DNA of 64,000 nt from an uncultured Pseudomonadales bacterium (lineage in GTDB: Bacteria > Pseudomonadota > Gammaproteobacteria > Pseudomonadales > Azotimanducaceae), in NCBI GenBank assembly GCA_937921865.1, contig CAKZWF010000004.1:1-64000 (forward strand). The letters run 5' to 3'. Positions 31,046-41,056 of this stretch are shown piece after piece. The position numbers and the translations under genes were made by a program. The notes beneath the pieces are model-generated. The model saw only the letters and a list, made by a program, of their open reading frames with translations. It had not been told where the DNA came from and did not search any database. How positions within the stretch are numbered: position 1 is the stretch's first letter; each line of letters begins with the position of its first letter.

Positions 31046-33574
31046 ATGGCACCTACGGGTAGGTACTTGCTCAGTCGTTCGCGCGTGGGCATAACAAAAC
31101 TACTGGGAATATTGCTGACAATTACGTCGGTCAATGCGATGGCACTGGGTCTGGGCGAAATTGAACTCGACTCAGCACTCAATGAAGAACTCGATGCGAC
31201 CATTGAGCTGATTGACGCCGGTGGGCTTGCGCCTGCTGAAATCGTTGTGTCACTGGCTTCGAACGAAGATTTCGAACGTGTCGGTGTGGAGCGCTTCTTC
31301 TTCCTTACCGATCTCGAATTCTCGGTCACTTTCGGTGAAAACGGCGCTACTCAGATTGTGCTGGAGAGTTCCAGACCGGTAACAGAACCGTATCTCAACT
31401 TCATCGTCGAGGTGCAGTGGCCAAACGGGCGTCTGCTGAAGGAATTCACGCTGCTGCTCGATCCGCCAACTTTCTCTCAAGCGGCAGCACCGGCGGTGAC
31501 GGCACCGGTCGAGTCGTCCCGCAGCCCGGCGACGAGCGGACGGATTCAGCGCCAGCAACCGGCAAACTCGGCGGCAACCCGGGTCCAGGTTGCACCGGAG
31601 AATCGCGTACAACAGCCTTCACCCCTCGACCAGGATGTCGTGGGGGATGAATATCAGATGACTGATCGTGACGACACTCTGTGGTCGATCGCCGCCAGAA
31701 CACGCCCTTCGAATCAGGTGTCTGTTCAGCAGAATATGCTGGCGATTCAGCGTCTGAACCCGGAAGCGTTCATCAACGGCAACATTAATCTGCTGAAAGC
31801 CGGCTACACCTTGCGCTTGCCGGATGAAGACACCGCCAGAACTCTTTCACAGAATGATGCCGTAGCCTCAGTCGCGAGCCAGAATGAAGCCTGGAAGTCG
31901 GGCAGCGCTGTGCCTAGTGCGCCCCAGGCTCCGGCGCCCGCAGCCACTCAGGTTGCCGATGATCAGACTTCGGAGCTGCGCAGCCCCGTGGACGCCACTG
32001 CCGCAACGAGCGCACCCAGCGCCGCCCCGGCTACAGAAGGTGAACTGCGCATCGTCGCTGGTGATGGTGACAGCGCTACCGGCCGCGCCGATTCTGCGGA
32101 TGCGGATGTCTCGGTGGTTCTTGAAGAGAACGACCGGCTGGCTCGCGAACTCGAAGAGTTGAATTATCAGCGTGAGCGAGACCAGGAACTGGTCAGTAAC
32201 CAGTTGACGGTTAAAGACCGGCAGCTGGAGGTAAAAGACAAACAGATTGCTGAATTGCAGCAGCAATTGGCTGACGCGCAGGATGCGCCCGCACCAACGC
32301 CTGCACAGGCGCAAAACCAAAACACCACCGACGCCAAATGGTGGGAGAATCCGCTGGTCCTTTATGGCGGCGCGGGTGTTTTGGTTTTGGCTCTGGTAGG
32401 CGGAATGCTCGCAGCTCGACGTCGCCGCGACAGCGACGAAGATTTCTACGAAGCTCATGAACCAGTCGTTGCTGACGCTGATAATTTTGCCGAGTCCTCT
32501 TCGTTCGCAGCCCTCGACGACGATGACGACAATGACGGAGAAGCGTTTGCAGTCAGTGGGACCGATGACGAGGCTGCTACTGACGAGGAACTGCCCGATT
32601 CCGAAACCAGTGATGTGATTGGTGAAGCGGACATCTATATTGCCTATGGTCGTTATCCACAGGCCATTGGCCTGCTGCTAGGGGTTTTAGACGATGACCC
32701 CGCGCGCAACGATGTGCGGCTGAAACTCTTAGAGCTCTACTCTGAAACCAACGATCGCGATGCGTTCGATGAGAATCTGGCCAAGCTCGTTGAACACTGC
32801 GACGACGAAGACGCGTTGCTGACGGCTCGTGAGTTGGAGAGCCGATTTGGCGAAAAGTCCATTTCTCTCGACGAGGTTCTCGCTGATGACGCGCAGGGCG
32901 AGAGCAATCTGGAGGCTGACAGCGATCTTGATGATGCGTTGGCTGATTCGACCGAACTTGAGCTGGATACTGAATCCGATGGTGCTGATCTTGCCTTCGA
33001 TACTGAGACAGCGCCAGAGTTGACGGTTGATGCGGATACTCTGGAGGCCCCGGATGATGTAGGTTTCGAGCTTGAACTCGATGAACTGGAGTCTACCGCC
33101 GATACCGCCCTAGACGACGCCACAACTCAAACTTCTGCCGGTGAACTTGGTGGCGACCTCGGCATGGATTTCGATCCCGAACGCGATGTCGCAGAGACAG
33201 CGTTAGATGTCGAAGCAGCAGCTCCTGCAGCCGACGACCGCGGCGAACTGCCGGCGTTCAATTCATCGACTGCTGACGAAGACGACTTCAACCTGGACGA
33301 CGTGAATCTCGGCGGTGATCTCGCTGCAGCGAAACCCGGTGCGGAAGCTCTGGCAGGTGTTGAGCTCGAGAGTGATGGAGAGGTTGCTGTTGCCGAAGAA
33401 GATGAGTTTGATTTTCAGGAAGAGGGCGACAGCGCCAATACCAAGCTCGATCTGGCACGCGCTTACATCGATATGGGTGATGCTGACGGTGCGCGAGATA
33501 TCCTCAAAGAAGTGGTCGAGGAAGGCAATTCAGAGCAACAGCAGCAAGCGCGCGGCATGCTCGAATCTCTTTGA
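31046..33574 (+). CDS. fimV: FimV/HubP-type polar hub protein
   Basis: Inner-membrane protein with a periplasmic peptidoglycan-binding part and an acidic cytoplasmic part; relatives organise the cell pole, type IV pili and flagella. ATG 31046, behind GAGAGGGG, gives 842 residues. Order: signal peptide; FimV N-terminal region (LGEIELDSALNEELDA); LysM (TDRDDTLWSIAART, LKAGYTLRLP); Pro/Ala linker; coiled coil (ENDRLARELEELNYQRERD); membrane helix (VLYGGAGVLVLALVGGML); basic anchor RRR; TPR-like segment (YGRYPQAIGLLLGVL); long Asp/Glu-rich stretch; FimV C-terminal domain (KLDLARAYIDMGDADGARDI). It overlaps truA. Confidence 0.93.
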   Translation: MAPTGRYLLSRSRVGITKLLGILLTITSVNAMALGLGEIELDSALNEELDATIELIDAGGLAPAEIVVSLASNEDFERVGVERFFFLTDLEFSVTFGENGATQIVLESSRPVTEPYLNFIVEVQWPNGRLLKEFTLLLDPPTFSQAAAPAVTAPVESSRSPATSGRIQRQQPANSAATRVQVAPENRVQQPSPLDQDVVGDEYQMTDRDDTLWSIAARTRPSNQVSVQQNMLAIQRLNPEAFINGNINLLKAGYTLRLPDEDTARTLSQNDAVASVASQNEAWKSGSAVPSAPQAPAPAATQVADDQTSELRSPVDATAATSAPSAAPATEGELRIVAGDGDSATGRADSADADVSVVLEENDRLARELEELNYQRERDQELVSNQLTVKDRQLEVKDKQIAELQQQLADAQDAPAPTPAQAQNQNTTDAKWWENPLVLYGGAGVLVLALVGGMLAARRRRDSDEDFYEAHEPVVADADNFAESSSFAALDDDDDNDGEAFAVSGTDDEAATDEELPDSETSDVIGEADIYIAYGRYPQAIGLLLGVLDDDPARNDVRLKLLELYSETNDRDAFDENLAKLVEHCDDEDALLTARELESRFGEKSISLDEVLADDAQGESNLEADSDLDDALADSTELELDTESDGADLAFDTETAPELTVDADTLEAPDDVGFELELDELESTADTALDDATTQTSAGELGGDLGMDFDPERDVAETALDVEAAAPAADDRGELPAFNSSTADEDDFNLDDVNLGGDLAAAKPGAEALAGVELESDGEVAVAEEDEFDFQEEGDSANTKLDLARAYIDMGDADGARDILKEVVEEGNSEQQQQARGMLESL

Positions 33575-34374
33575 TGCAGCTGGCGCTGGGTATTGAATAC
33601 CTCGGCGCCGCGTTCAACGGCTACCAGCTACAAACCCACGCGCCTTCAGTGCAACAAGCCCTGCAGGCGGCTCTGAGTCAGGTCGCAGATCAGCCGGTAA
33701 CCTTGCAGGCCGCGGGTAGAACTGACTCAGGTGTCCATGCAACCGGTCAGGTTGTGTCTTTTCATACTTCCGCGCAGCGCAGCCTCGATAACTGGCGCCG
33801 CGGTGCTAACGCGCTATGCGCCGACGGCCTGAGCGTGAACTGGGTTGAACAGGTAGATGACACCTTTCATCCGCGTTACTCGGCAGTTTCCCGCCGTTAC
33901 ATGTATCTATTCCATGAAGCCGACAATCCGTCGCCGCTGCTGGATGGCTTTGCGGTGCGCAGCCGGCGGCTCGATGATGGTGCCATGCACAAAGCCGCGC
34001 AGCGGCTGCTGGGTGAGCATGATTTCTCCAGTTTTCGCGGTGCAGGGTGCCAGTCCCGCTCGCCGTATCGACGTATGGATCGGATTACCGTAGGCAGGAC
34101 TGCATCGCTGGTCATTATCGATGTTCAGGCCAATGCGTTTCTGCAGCACATGGTCCGCAATATTGCCGGTGTACTGTGGGATATCGGCCAGGGCAAAGGC
34201 GATGCTGATTCGCTGAGCCAGCTGTTGATTGCGCGAGACCGAACCCTGGCGGGTGCTACCGCGCCGCCGCAGGGGCTGTATCTGGTGGATGTGCACTATC
34301 CCGGCTATCCATTTCCAAAGCCACCGTTGCCAGGGCTGCTTCGGGCCCTCGGAGACTTGGACCGCTTCAGCTGA
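33574..34374 (+). CDS. truA: tRNA pseudouridine(38-40) synthase
   Basis: Makes pseudouridine at positions 38-40 in the anticodon arm. The catalytic Asp is in GRTDSGVHATGQV; other segments are YLGAAFNGYQLQ, FHPRYSAVSRRY and FLQHMVRNIAGVL. ATG 33574 shares one base with the fimV stop (TGATG), so it is preferred to the TTG one codon earlier. Length is 266 residues. The fimV-truA-trpF order is conserved in Pseudomonads. Confidence 0.96.
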   Translation: MQLALGIEYLGAAFNGYQLQTHAPSVQQALQAALSQVADQPVTLQAAGRTDSGVHATGQVVSFHTSAQRSLDNWRRGANALCADGLSVNWVEQVDDTFHPRYSAVSRRYMYLFHEADNPSPLLDGFAVRSRRLDDGAMHKAAQRLLGEHDFSSFRGAGCQSRSPYRRMDRITVGRTASLVIIDVQANAFLQHMVRNIAGVLWDIGQGKGDADSLSQLLIARDRTLAGATAPPQGLYLVDVHYPGYPFPKPPLPGLLRALGDLDRFS

Positions 34375-34433
34375 GTCGGCTAGACTACGCCGCTTTGCGG
34401 ACCCACGTCCTTATTCATCACTCCGGACCGAAC

Positions 34434-35069
34434 TTGGATACCAGGATCAAGATCTGTGGCATCACCCGTGTTGCCGATGCTCAGGCAGCGGTGAGCGCCG
34501 GCGCAGATGCTCTGGGGCTGGTGTTTACACAGACCAGTCCGCGGTGGGTGGCAGCATCGATCGCGGCGGAGATTTCGGCCGAAGTCGAGGGCGCTGTGAT
34601 CCGGGTCGGACTTTTCGTGGATCAGGACAGAGCGCAGATCGAGCAGATCCTGACCCGCGTGCCAGTCGATCTGCTGCAATTTCATGGCAACGAAACTGCT
34701 GAGTTCTGCCGGAGCTTTTCCCTGCCTTATATGAAGGCTTTTCGTGTCGCAGCGCCTTTTGACGCTGCAGCTGCCGTGGCGGCGTATCCGGATGCCTGTG
34801 CGCTGCTGCTGGATGCGTATGTTCCCGGCATCGCTGGCGGAACCGGGACAAGGCTGGCATTGGAATACTGGCCGCAAGCAGCATCTCTGCCGCTGGTGCT
34901 GGCGGGTGGCCTTACCGCAGAAAACGTTGCGGTGGCAATATCTGCTGTTGCGCCGAATGTGGTGGATGTCAGCGGAGGGGTTGAAGGTGGAATCAAAGGC
35001 ATCAAAGATCATCAGAAGATGAACAACTTTATTGCTGCAGTAAAAACTGCGAGCAGATCAAATCAGTAG
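34434..35069 (+). CDS. trpF: phosphoribosylanthranilate isomerase
   Basis: Third step of tryptophan synthesis. The catalytic Cys is in RIKICGITR, directly after the chosen start, and the catalytic Asp is in NVVDVSGGVEGG near the C-terminus; DLLQFHGNE lies between. TTG 34434 gives 211 residues with the usual N-terminus. The longer ORF from TTG 34395 adds 13 residues, and I could not settle the start from a ribosome site. Confidence 0.94.
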   Translation: MDTRIKICGITRVADAQAAVSAGADALGLVFTQTSPRWVAASIAAEISAEVEGAVIRVGLFVDQDRAQIEQILTRVPVDLLQFHGNETAEFCRSFSLPYMKAFRVAAPFDAAAAVAAYPDACALLLDAYVPGIAGGTGTRLALEYWPQAASLPLVLAGGLTAENVAVAISAVAPNVVDVSGGVEGGIKGIKDHQKMNNFIAAVKTASRSNQ

Positions 35070-35102
35070 TACGCACTCGCTGCGTTAGATAAGAGGTATA
35101 CG

Positions 35103-36308
35103 GTGGAAGGCGCGAACAGATACGAACAGCCGATCGAAGGACATTTCGGCCAACATGGCGGTCGCTTTGTTGCCGAAACGTTGATGCACGCGCTCGACGA
35201 ACTGGCGGCACTCTACGACAGCGCCATTTTAGATCCTGAGTTTCAACGCGAACTTCAGCGGGATATGGAAACTTATGTCGGCCGACCGTCGCCGCTGTAT
35301 TTTGCTGAGCGGTTGACGCGTGAATTTGGCGGTGCGCAGGTTTATCTGAAGCGTGAAGACCTCAATCACACCGGCGCTCATAAGGTCAACAACACCATCG
35401 GCCAGGCACTGCTTGCCAAACGTATGGGCAAACCCCGGGTGATTGCCGAAACCGGCGCGGGGCAGCATGGCGTGGCAACCGCGACGGTAGCCGCCAGGCT
35501 GGGGCTGGAGTGTCAGGTTTATATGGGTGCCGAAGACATCAAACGGCAGAGTCCGAATGTGTATCGGATGAAGTTGCTGGGTGCAGAGGTCATTCCGGTC
35601 ACGTCCGGTTCGCGCACACTGAAGGACGCAATGAATGAAGCGTTGCGCGATTGGGTCACCAATGTAGACAACACCCATTACATCATCGGTACGGTGGCGG
35701 GACCAGATCCCTATCCGCGCATGGTGCGGGATTTCCAGTCGGTGATTGGTCGGGAAGCCCGGGCGCAATGCCTGGAGCAATTCGGTCGACTGCCTGACAC
35801 CCTGGTTGCCTGTGTGGGTGGTGGTTCTAACGCCATCGGCTTGTTTTACCCGTTCATCGACGATGCTTCGGTGCGCATGGTGGGTGTTGAAGCGGCCGGG
35901 CGCGGCCTCGACAGTGGTGCTCATGCAGCGCCCCTGAACGCCGGTCAGGTTGGAGTTCTGCACGGTAATCGCACCTATCTGATGCAGTCTGATGACGGAC
36001 AGATCATGGAAACCCATTCGATTTCGGCCGGTCTGGATTACCCGGGTGTTGGTCCAGAACACTCTCATCTGCTGGACATCGGTCGCGCAGAGTATGCGGC
36101 GGCAACAGACGACGAAGCGATGGCGGCGTTTCGCCAGTTGAATATCATGGAGGGCATTCTGCCAGCACTGGAGTCGAGTCATGCGCTGGCATGGGTAGCA
36201 AGCCACGCCGGCCAGATGGATCCGGATCAGATCATTGTCGTCAATCTTTCCGGGCGCGGTGATAAAGACATTTTCACTGTCGCTGAATTGGATGGAATCA
36301 GTCTGTGA
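35103..36308 (+). CDS. trpB: tryptophan synthase beta subunit
   Basis: PLP enzyme joining indole and serine. It has [15 protein letters not shown], the PLP lysine in [30 protein letters not shown], and the phosphate-binding [10 protein letters not shown]. The start is GTG 35103, and 401 residues is the normal length. Its stop overlaps the GTG start of trpA. Confidence 0.97.
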   Translation: MEGANRYEQPIEGHFGQHGGRFVAETLMHALDELAALYDSAILDPEFQRELQRDMETYVGRPSPLYFAERLTREFGGAQVYLKREDLNHTGAHKVNNTIGQALLAKRMGKPRVIAETGAGQHGVATATVAARLGLECQVYMGAEDIKRQSPNVYRMKLLGAEVIPVTSGSRTLKDAMNEALRDWVTNVDNTHYIIGTVAGPDPYPRMVRDFQSVIGREARAQCLEQFGRLPDTLVACVGGGSNAIGLFYPFIDDASVRMVGVEAAGRGLDSGAHAAPLNAGQVGVLHGNRTYLMQSDDGQIMETHSISAGLDYPGVGPEHSHLLDIGRAEYAAATDDEAMAAFRQLNIMEGILPALESSHALAWVASHAGQMDPDQIIVVNLSGRGDKDIFTVAELDGISL

Positions 36309-37111
36309 GCAGACTTGGAGTTCGTCTGGGAGAGCTTGCTGGGCAGGATCGCAAAGCCCTGGTCACGTTCATTACCGCTGGTGATCCCGATACAGATACA
36401 ACTGTCCCAGCGCTGCACGCGCTGGTTGAAGGCGGCGCTGACGTCATTGAACTCGGGGTCCCGTTTTCAGATCCGGAGGCTGAAGGTCCAGCCATTCAGC
36501 GTTCGTCGGAACGGGCTTTAGCCAATGGTGTGGGTTTGAACACCTGTCTGGACATGGTTAAAGAGTTCCGTAAGAACAATGCCAGCACGCCGCTGGTGCT
36601 TATGGGCTATCTCAATTCGATTATCGCCATGGGCGAAAGGGCGTTTGCGGAGGCGGCAGCTGAAGCGGGCGTCGATGGCCTGATTATGGTGAATCTGCCT
36701 CCGGAAGAAGCCGGACCGCTGAAATTGGCGTTGCAGGATCATGGTCTCGATCTGATCTTCCTGCTGGCGCCGACGACTACACCCGAGCGCGCCAGCAAGA
36801 TCATTGAGCAGGGCAGCGGCTTTCTGTACTACGTGACGTTGAAAGGCATTACCGGCGCAGACAATCTGGATGTGCAGGCTGTAGGTGAGCGGGTAGCCCA
36901 GATCAAGGCAGAAGCCCGGGTGCCGGTCATGGTCGGCTTTGGTATCAAAGACGCCGCCAGCGCTCGCGCACTGGCCGTGCATGCAGACGGCGTTGTCGTT
37001 GGCAGTGCGCTGGTGAATACCATGGCCGCCGGCGAAGACCCGCAGCAACTCCTCGCAGACCTCACCGCTCAGGTGGCAGACCTTCGAGCGGGTGTAGACA
37101 GTCAGCCCTGA
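36305..37111 (+). CDS. trpA: tryptophan synthase alpha subunit
   Basis: Releases indole from indole-glycerol phosphate and channels it to TrpB. The catalytic Glu and Asp are in [16 protein letters not shown] and [26 protein letters not shown] binds the phosphate. GTG start, 268 residues. It is followed by folC, not accD as in many relatives. Confidence 0.96.
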   Translation: MSRLGVRLGELAGQDRKALVTFITAGDPDTDTTVPALHALVEGGADVIELGVPFSDPEAEGPAIQRSSERALANGVGLNTCLDMVKEFRKNNASTPLVLMGYLNSIIAMGERAFAEAAAEAGVDGLIMVNLPPEEAGPLKLALQDHGLDLIFLLAPTTTPERASKIIEQGSGFLYYVTLKGITGADNLDVQAVGERVAQIKAEARVPVMVGFGIKDAASARALAVHADGVVVGSALVNTMAAGEDPQQLLADLTAQVADLRAGVDSQP

Positions 37112-37154
37112 AATCCGAGTTGCTGTTGACTGACAATGAATTGAAGAGCTGTTC

Positions 37155-38423
37155 ATGAACCCTCGCAATCTGGATGACTGGCTCGAGTACGCCGAACGCA
37201 GCCACTCTAAAGATATAGATATGGGCTTGACCAGAGTTCGGAAGGTGGCTGACCGAATGGGCTTGCTTGAACCCGGCGCCACGCGTTTTGTAATTGTGGC
37301 GGGAACCAATGGCAAAGGCTCCACGACTGTGGCAATTGCCGCACTGCTTCTGGAAATGGGTTTCAAGACCGGCGCTACGCTGTCCCCGCACGTTCATCGG
37401 TTCAATGAACGGGTGCAGATTGACGGTGCACAGCTCGATGATGAGCGCCTGTGTGAGGCGTTTGCCGCTGTTGATGCCGCCCGCGGGGACATTGCGCTCA
37501 CCTATTTTGAGTTTGCCACCCTGGTAGCGCTGGAATCCTTCCGTCGTGAGGCGGTTGATGTTGCGGTACTCGAAGTGGGGCTGGGTGGCCGGCTTGATGC
37601 GTTTAATATCGTTTCTGCAGATATTGCCGTTGTGACCAGCATAGGTCTGGACCATCAGGCGTTTCTTGGCGATGACCTCGAGCAGATCGGCCGTGAGAAA
37701 GCGGGCGTTTTCCGTGAGCGCCAGACGGTCGTGTTAGGTGCTGTAACGCGCTCGGTGCGTGAAACTGCCGAAAAGCTGCACTGCCAAATTTTTGCTGCGG
37801 GTGAGCAGTTTGAGGTCACCGAGCAGCAGCATTTCTGGTCTTATCGAAGTGATTCGATGCAATACGATCAATTGCCACGAGGCGCGCTCGCACCAGCTAA
37901 CTGGTCCATGGCGCTCACGGTTGTGCAGCAGCTGGCGCCACCGTCGCGCGCGCAGCTTGAAGCTGCGCTGGGCAGGGCGCGTCTTCCTGGACGACTTGAG
38001 CGCTGGCAATGTGCTGGACGGTTAGTGGTTCTGGACGTTGCCCACAACCCGGCAGGTGCCAGATTTCTCCAGCAGCAGCTTGATCGGATATTTCCCGATA
38101 GACAGTTCTTCGGGATCCTTGGCATGTTGAGCGATAAAATGCCTGCACAAGTGGTTGCCGAGTTGCGCTGTGTCAGCGACTGGTTGCTTGTACCGACCAT
38201 TGGAACTCGTGGTCAGGATGCCCAGGCGTTGCTGGCTCAGCTGGAAGACCACGCAGGGGTTGAAGTCACCAGCGACTTTGAATCTGCGTTGCAGCAGGCG
38301 CTCTCGTCTGTGGCGGAGGGGAGTGGTATCCTCGTCTGTGGATCCTTCTCCGTCGTTGAGCAGGCGCGAAACTGGCTAACCAACTCTTCAGCGTCCGGAC
38401 TTGCAGTTCAGGAATTGACCTGA
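37155..38423 (+). CDS. folC: folylpolyglutamate / dihydrofolate synthase
   Basis: Mur-ligase-type enzyme that adds glutamate to dihydropteroate and folates. The P loop is VAGTNGKGSTTVA; VLEVGLGGRLDAFN and VLDVAHNPAGARFL are family signatures. The 422-residue length fits a bifunctional FolC. It is followed closely by a SPOR-domain gene, cvpA and purF, the standard cluster. Confidence 0.96.
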   Translation: MNPRNLDDWLEYAERSHSKDIDMGLTRVRKVADRMGLLEPGATRFVIVAGTNGKGSTTVAIAALLLEMGFKTGATLSPHVHRFNERVQIDGAQLDDERLCEAFAAVDAARGDIALTYFEFATLVALESFRREAVDVAVLEVGLGGRLDAFNIVSADIAVVTSIGLDHQAFLGDDLEQIGREKAGVFRERQTVVLGAVTRSVRETAEKLHCQIFAAGEQFEVTEQQHFWSYRSDSMQYDQLPRGALAPANWSMALTVVQQLAPPSRAQLEAALGRARLPGRLERWQCAGRLVVLDVAHNPAGARFLQQQLDRIFPDRQFFGILGMLSDKMPAQVVAELRCVSDWLLVPTIGTRGQDAQALLAQLEDHAGVEVTSDFESALQQALSSVAEGSGILVCGSFSVVEQARNWLTNSSASGLAVQELT

Positions 38424-38480
38424 TGGCTGTGCGACAGGCCTGCGCAGAACTCAATGCCCGCTCACCGGAACGGCCCCGTC

Positions 38481-39008
38481 ATGGATGAACAATCCCGCTA
38501 TCGAGCCACTGGCAGCCTGTTCCTGCTGGCTGTAGGGGTGATCTGTCTGCCAATGCTGCTGGATGGAGAAGGTATGGCGCCACTGGTGATTGCGCCTCTG
38601 AGCGTGCCTCAGGTGCTACCCGAGGTGGCCGCTCTGGACGAGGTCGCTCCGAACAGCGATTTGCCATCCCGGGTGAGTGAGCTCAAAGCCCAGGTAGATG
38701 ACACTGGGTTCTACACAGATAGCGGTGCTCGCGCCGGCGAACCTGTGCTCACGGTGCCGGACAGCGAGACCAGAATCTGGGCAGTACAGGTCGCCAGTTT
38801 CAAAGATGCCGAAAGGGCAGTCAAACTGCGGGAACAGCTGCGTCTGGAAGGCTATGAAGCCTTTCTGTCGACGCTGCGACGAGATGATGAAGTGCTCCAC
38901 CGCGTCGCTGTTGGTCCATTGCTCAGCGAAACAGACGCTCAGCAGATGCGTGACGCACTGACGCTCATAGTTGAACAACCCGCGCGCCTGATGGCATTTA
39001 CCAACTGA
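38481..39008 (+). CDS. dedD: SPOR-domain membrane protein, DedD-like
   Basis: A 175-residue protein read from ATG 38481 (MDEQSRYRATGSLFLLAVG); the track ORF starts 9 codons earlier. One N-terminal membrane helix is followed by a short periplasmic linker and a C-terminal SPOR domain (WAVQVASFKDAERAVKLREQL... VAVGPLLSETDAQ). SPOR domains bind denuded septal glycan, so a role at the division site is likely. The position between folC and cvpA is that of dedD. Confidence 0.87.
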   Translation: MDEQSRYRATGSLFLLAVGVICLPMLLDGEGMAPLVIAPLSVPQVLPEVAALDEVAPNSDLPSRVSELKAQVDDTGFYTDSGARAGEPVLTVPDSETRIWAVQVASFKDAERAVKLREQLRLEGYEAFLSTLRRDDEVLHRVAVGPLLSETDAQQMRDALTLIVEQPARLMAFTN

Positions 39009-39012
39009 ATCC

Positions 39013-39522
39013 ATGGATTGGCCCTTACCCACTGCAGATATCGTCCTGCTGATACTGATTCTGGTGTCTGCGTTGATCGGTCTGGTGCGTGGACTACTGC
39101 GTGAAGTGCTGTCGCTTGCATCCTGGTTCGCAGCCTTTATGCTCGCGCTCTATTTTGCACCTGTGGCAGCCGGATATCTGGAGGCGCATTTTGCTGATGA
39201 AGCTGTCCGCCTGGTGGTGGGTTTTATCGCGATTTTCGTGGTGACGCTGATAGCCGGTGGCATCGCGCAGTGGTTGCTGCGCAAACTGGTTGAGACATCG
39301 GGTCTCTCCGGTACCGATCGTTTTCTGGGTTTTCTGTTCGGAAGCGTTCGTGGGGTGCTGGTGTGTATCATCGCTCTGGTGGCCATGCGACCCTTCGCAG
39401 AAACCAGTAACTGGTGGCAGCAGTCGCAGCTGACGCCTGAACTTCTTGCTTTTGAACAGGACGTTCTTGAGCTCATGGGCAGGGCCAGGGATCTGGTCAT
39501 TGAAGCCTCCGATCAGGTTTGA
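39013..39522 (+). CDS. cvpA: CvpA family membrane protein
   Basis: A 169-residue protein with about four membrane helices. DIVLLILILVSALIGLVRGLLREVLSL is the CvpA N-terminal signature, and FLFGSVRGVLVCIIALVAM is typical of helix 4. CvpA is needed for colicin V production in E. coli and affects envelope stress resistance; its mechanism is unclear. It is 4 bp after the SPOR gene and 9 bp before purF. Confidence 0.93.
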   Translation: MDWPLPTADIVLLILILVSALIGLVRGLLREVLSLASWFAAFMLALYFAPVAAGYLEAHFADEAVRLVVGFIAIFVVTLIAGGIAQWLLRKLVETSGLSGTDRFLGFLFGSVRGVLVCIIALVAMRPFAETSNWWQQSQLTPELLAFEQDVLELMGRARDLVIEASDQV

Positions 39523-39531
39523 GAAAGAATC

Positions 39532-41055
39532 ATGTGTGGCATTGTCGGCATAGCAAACAACCAACCGGTCAATCATCAGCTTTATGAAGCGTTAACGGTC
39601 CTCCAGCACCGAGGCCAGGACGCTGCCGGGATCGTCACCAGTGACGGCCAGAAGCTGTTCCTGCGCAAGGGTAATGGTCTGGTTAGAGATGTTTTTCATC
39701 AGGCGCACATGGCCCGACTGGTCGGTAATCTCGGCATTGGTCACGTTCGTTACCCGACCGCCGGTTCATCGACTTCGGCGGAAGCCCAGCCGATGTATGT
39801 GAATTCACCGTACGGAATTGTGTTGGCGCACAATGGCAACCTGACTAACACCGATACGCTGCAGGCGGATCTGTTCCGCGAGGACATGCGGCACGTCAAC
39901 ACCGATAGCGACTCCGAAGTTCTGCTTAATGTATTTGCGCACGAACTGCAGATGCAGCGAGCACACAAACCTGGTGCTGAACACATTTTTGCCGCCGTCG
40001 AAGGCGTTCATCGGCGATGCCGCGGAGCCTATGCGGCGGTTGCTTTGATTGTGGGTGGCGGAATAGTTGCGTTCAGGGATCCGAATGGTATTCGTCCGCT
40101 GGTGTTCGGCAAACGCGAGACACCCGCTGGCGATGAATTCATGGTGGCCTCGGAGAGTGTGGCGCTGGATATTCTGGGCTTCGAGCGGGTTCGGGATGTA
40201 GCGCCTGGGGAGGCAATTTATATCAATGAGGGCAAACTGCACACAAAAGTCTGTGCGCAGGATACCCAACTTACGCCCTGTATTTTTGAGTACGTCTACC
40301 TCGCGCGTCCGGATTCCATTATGGACGAAGTGTCGGTCTATAAAGCCCGGTTACGTATGGGTGAACATCTGGCGGATCAGATTCTCAAGCGCTATCCGAA
40401 TGGAGAACACGACATCGATGTCGTGATACCGATTCCTGATACAGGACGCACGGCTGCACTGCCGCTGGCGCATCAGCTCAACGTAAAGTACCGCGAAGGT
40501 TTTATTAAAAACCGCTACATAGGCCGGACCTTCATCATGCCGGGGCAGCAGCAGCGGAAGAAGTCGGTAAGGCAGAAGCTCAATCCGATCGAGCTGGAGT
40601 TCAAAGGCAAAAATGTCCTGCTGGTGGATGATTCCATTGTGCGAGGGACAACCATTCAACAGATCATCCAGCTCGCCCGGGATGCGGGAGCCCGAAAGGT
40701 CTATATCGCATCCGCCGCTCCGGCGATCCGTCATCCCAACGTTTACGGGATTGACATGCCAACGCCTGATGAATTCATCGCGCATGGTCGGGATGAAGAG
40801 CAGGTCAGCAAGCTGATCGGTGCTGATTGGCTGGTCTATCAGCAGATCGATGATCTCGTGGAGAGTGCCCAGCAGGGCAATCCTGGCATCACAGCTTTTG
40901 ACTGTTCTGTATTTGATGGTAATTACGTGACCGGCGACATAGACGGTGGCTATCTGGACCGTCTATCGTTACGTCGAAGTGATAAAATGAAGCAGAGCCG
41001 TGACGCCGAACTCAACCCTGATCAGTCGGTCATCGAGTTACACAACCACGCCTGA
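39532..41055 (+). CDS. purF: amidophosphoribosyltransferase
   Basis: First committed step of purine synthesis. The N-terminal nucleophile Cys is in [10 protein letters not shown], exposed after Met removal. The glutaminase domain has [11 protein letters not shown] and NGNLTNT; the PRPP-binding [13 protein letters not shown] marks the phosphoribosyltransferase domain. At 507 residues it is full length. Confidence 0.97.
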   Translation: MCGIVGIANNQPVNHQLYEALTVLQHRGQDAAGIVTSDGQKLFLRKGNGLVRDVFHQAHMARLVGNLGIGHVRYPTAGSSTSAEAQPMYVNSPYGIVLAHNGNLTNTDTLQADLFREDMRHVNTDSDSEVLLNVFAHELQMQRAHKPGAEHIFAAVEGVHRRCRGAYAAVALIVGGGIVAFRDPNGIRPLVFGKRETPAGDEFMVASESVALDILGFERVRDVAPGEAIYINEGKLHTKVCAQDTQLTPCIFEYVYLARPDSIMDEVSVYKARLRMGEHLADQILKRYPNGEHDIDVVIPIPDTGRTAALPLAHQLNVKYREGFIKNRYIGRTFIMPGQQQRKKSVRQKLNPIELEFKGKNVLLVDDSIVRGTTIQQIIQLARDAGARKVYIASAAPAIRHPNVYGIDMPTPDEFIAHGRDEEQVSKLIGADWLVYQQIDDLVESAQQGNPGITAFDCSVFDGNYVTGDIDGGYLDRLSLRRSDKMKQSRDAELNPDQSVIELHNHA

Positions 41056-41056
41056 T

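Noticed and set aside
35229-36206. minus-strand ORF of 325 aa inside trpB
   Set aside because: It is fully covered by trpB, which has all catalytic motifs; the antisense frame is open only through codon bias.
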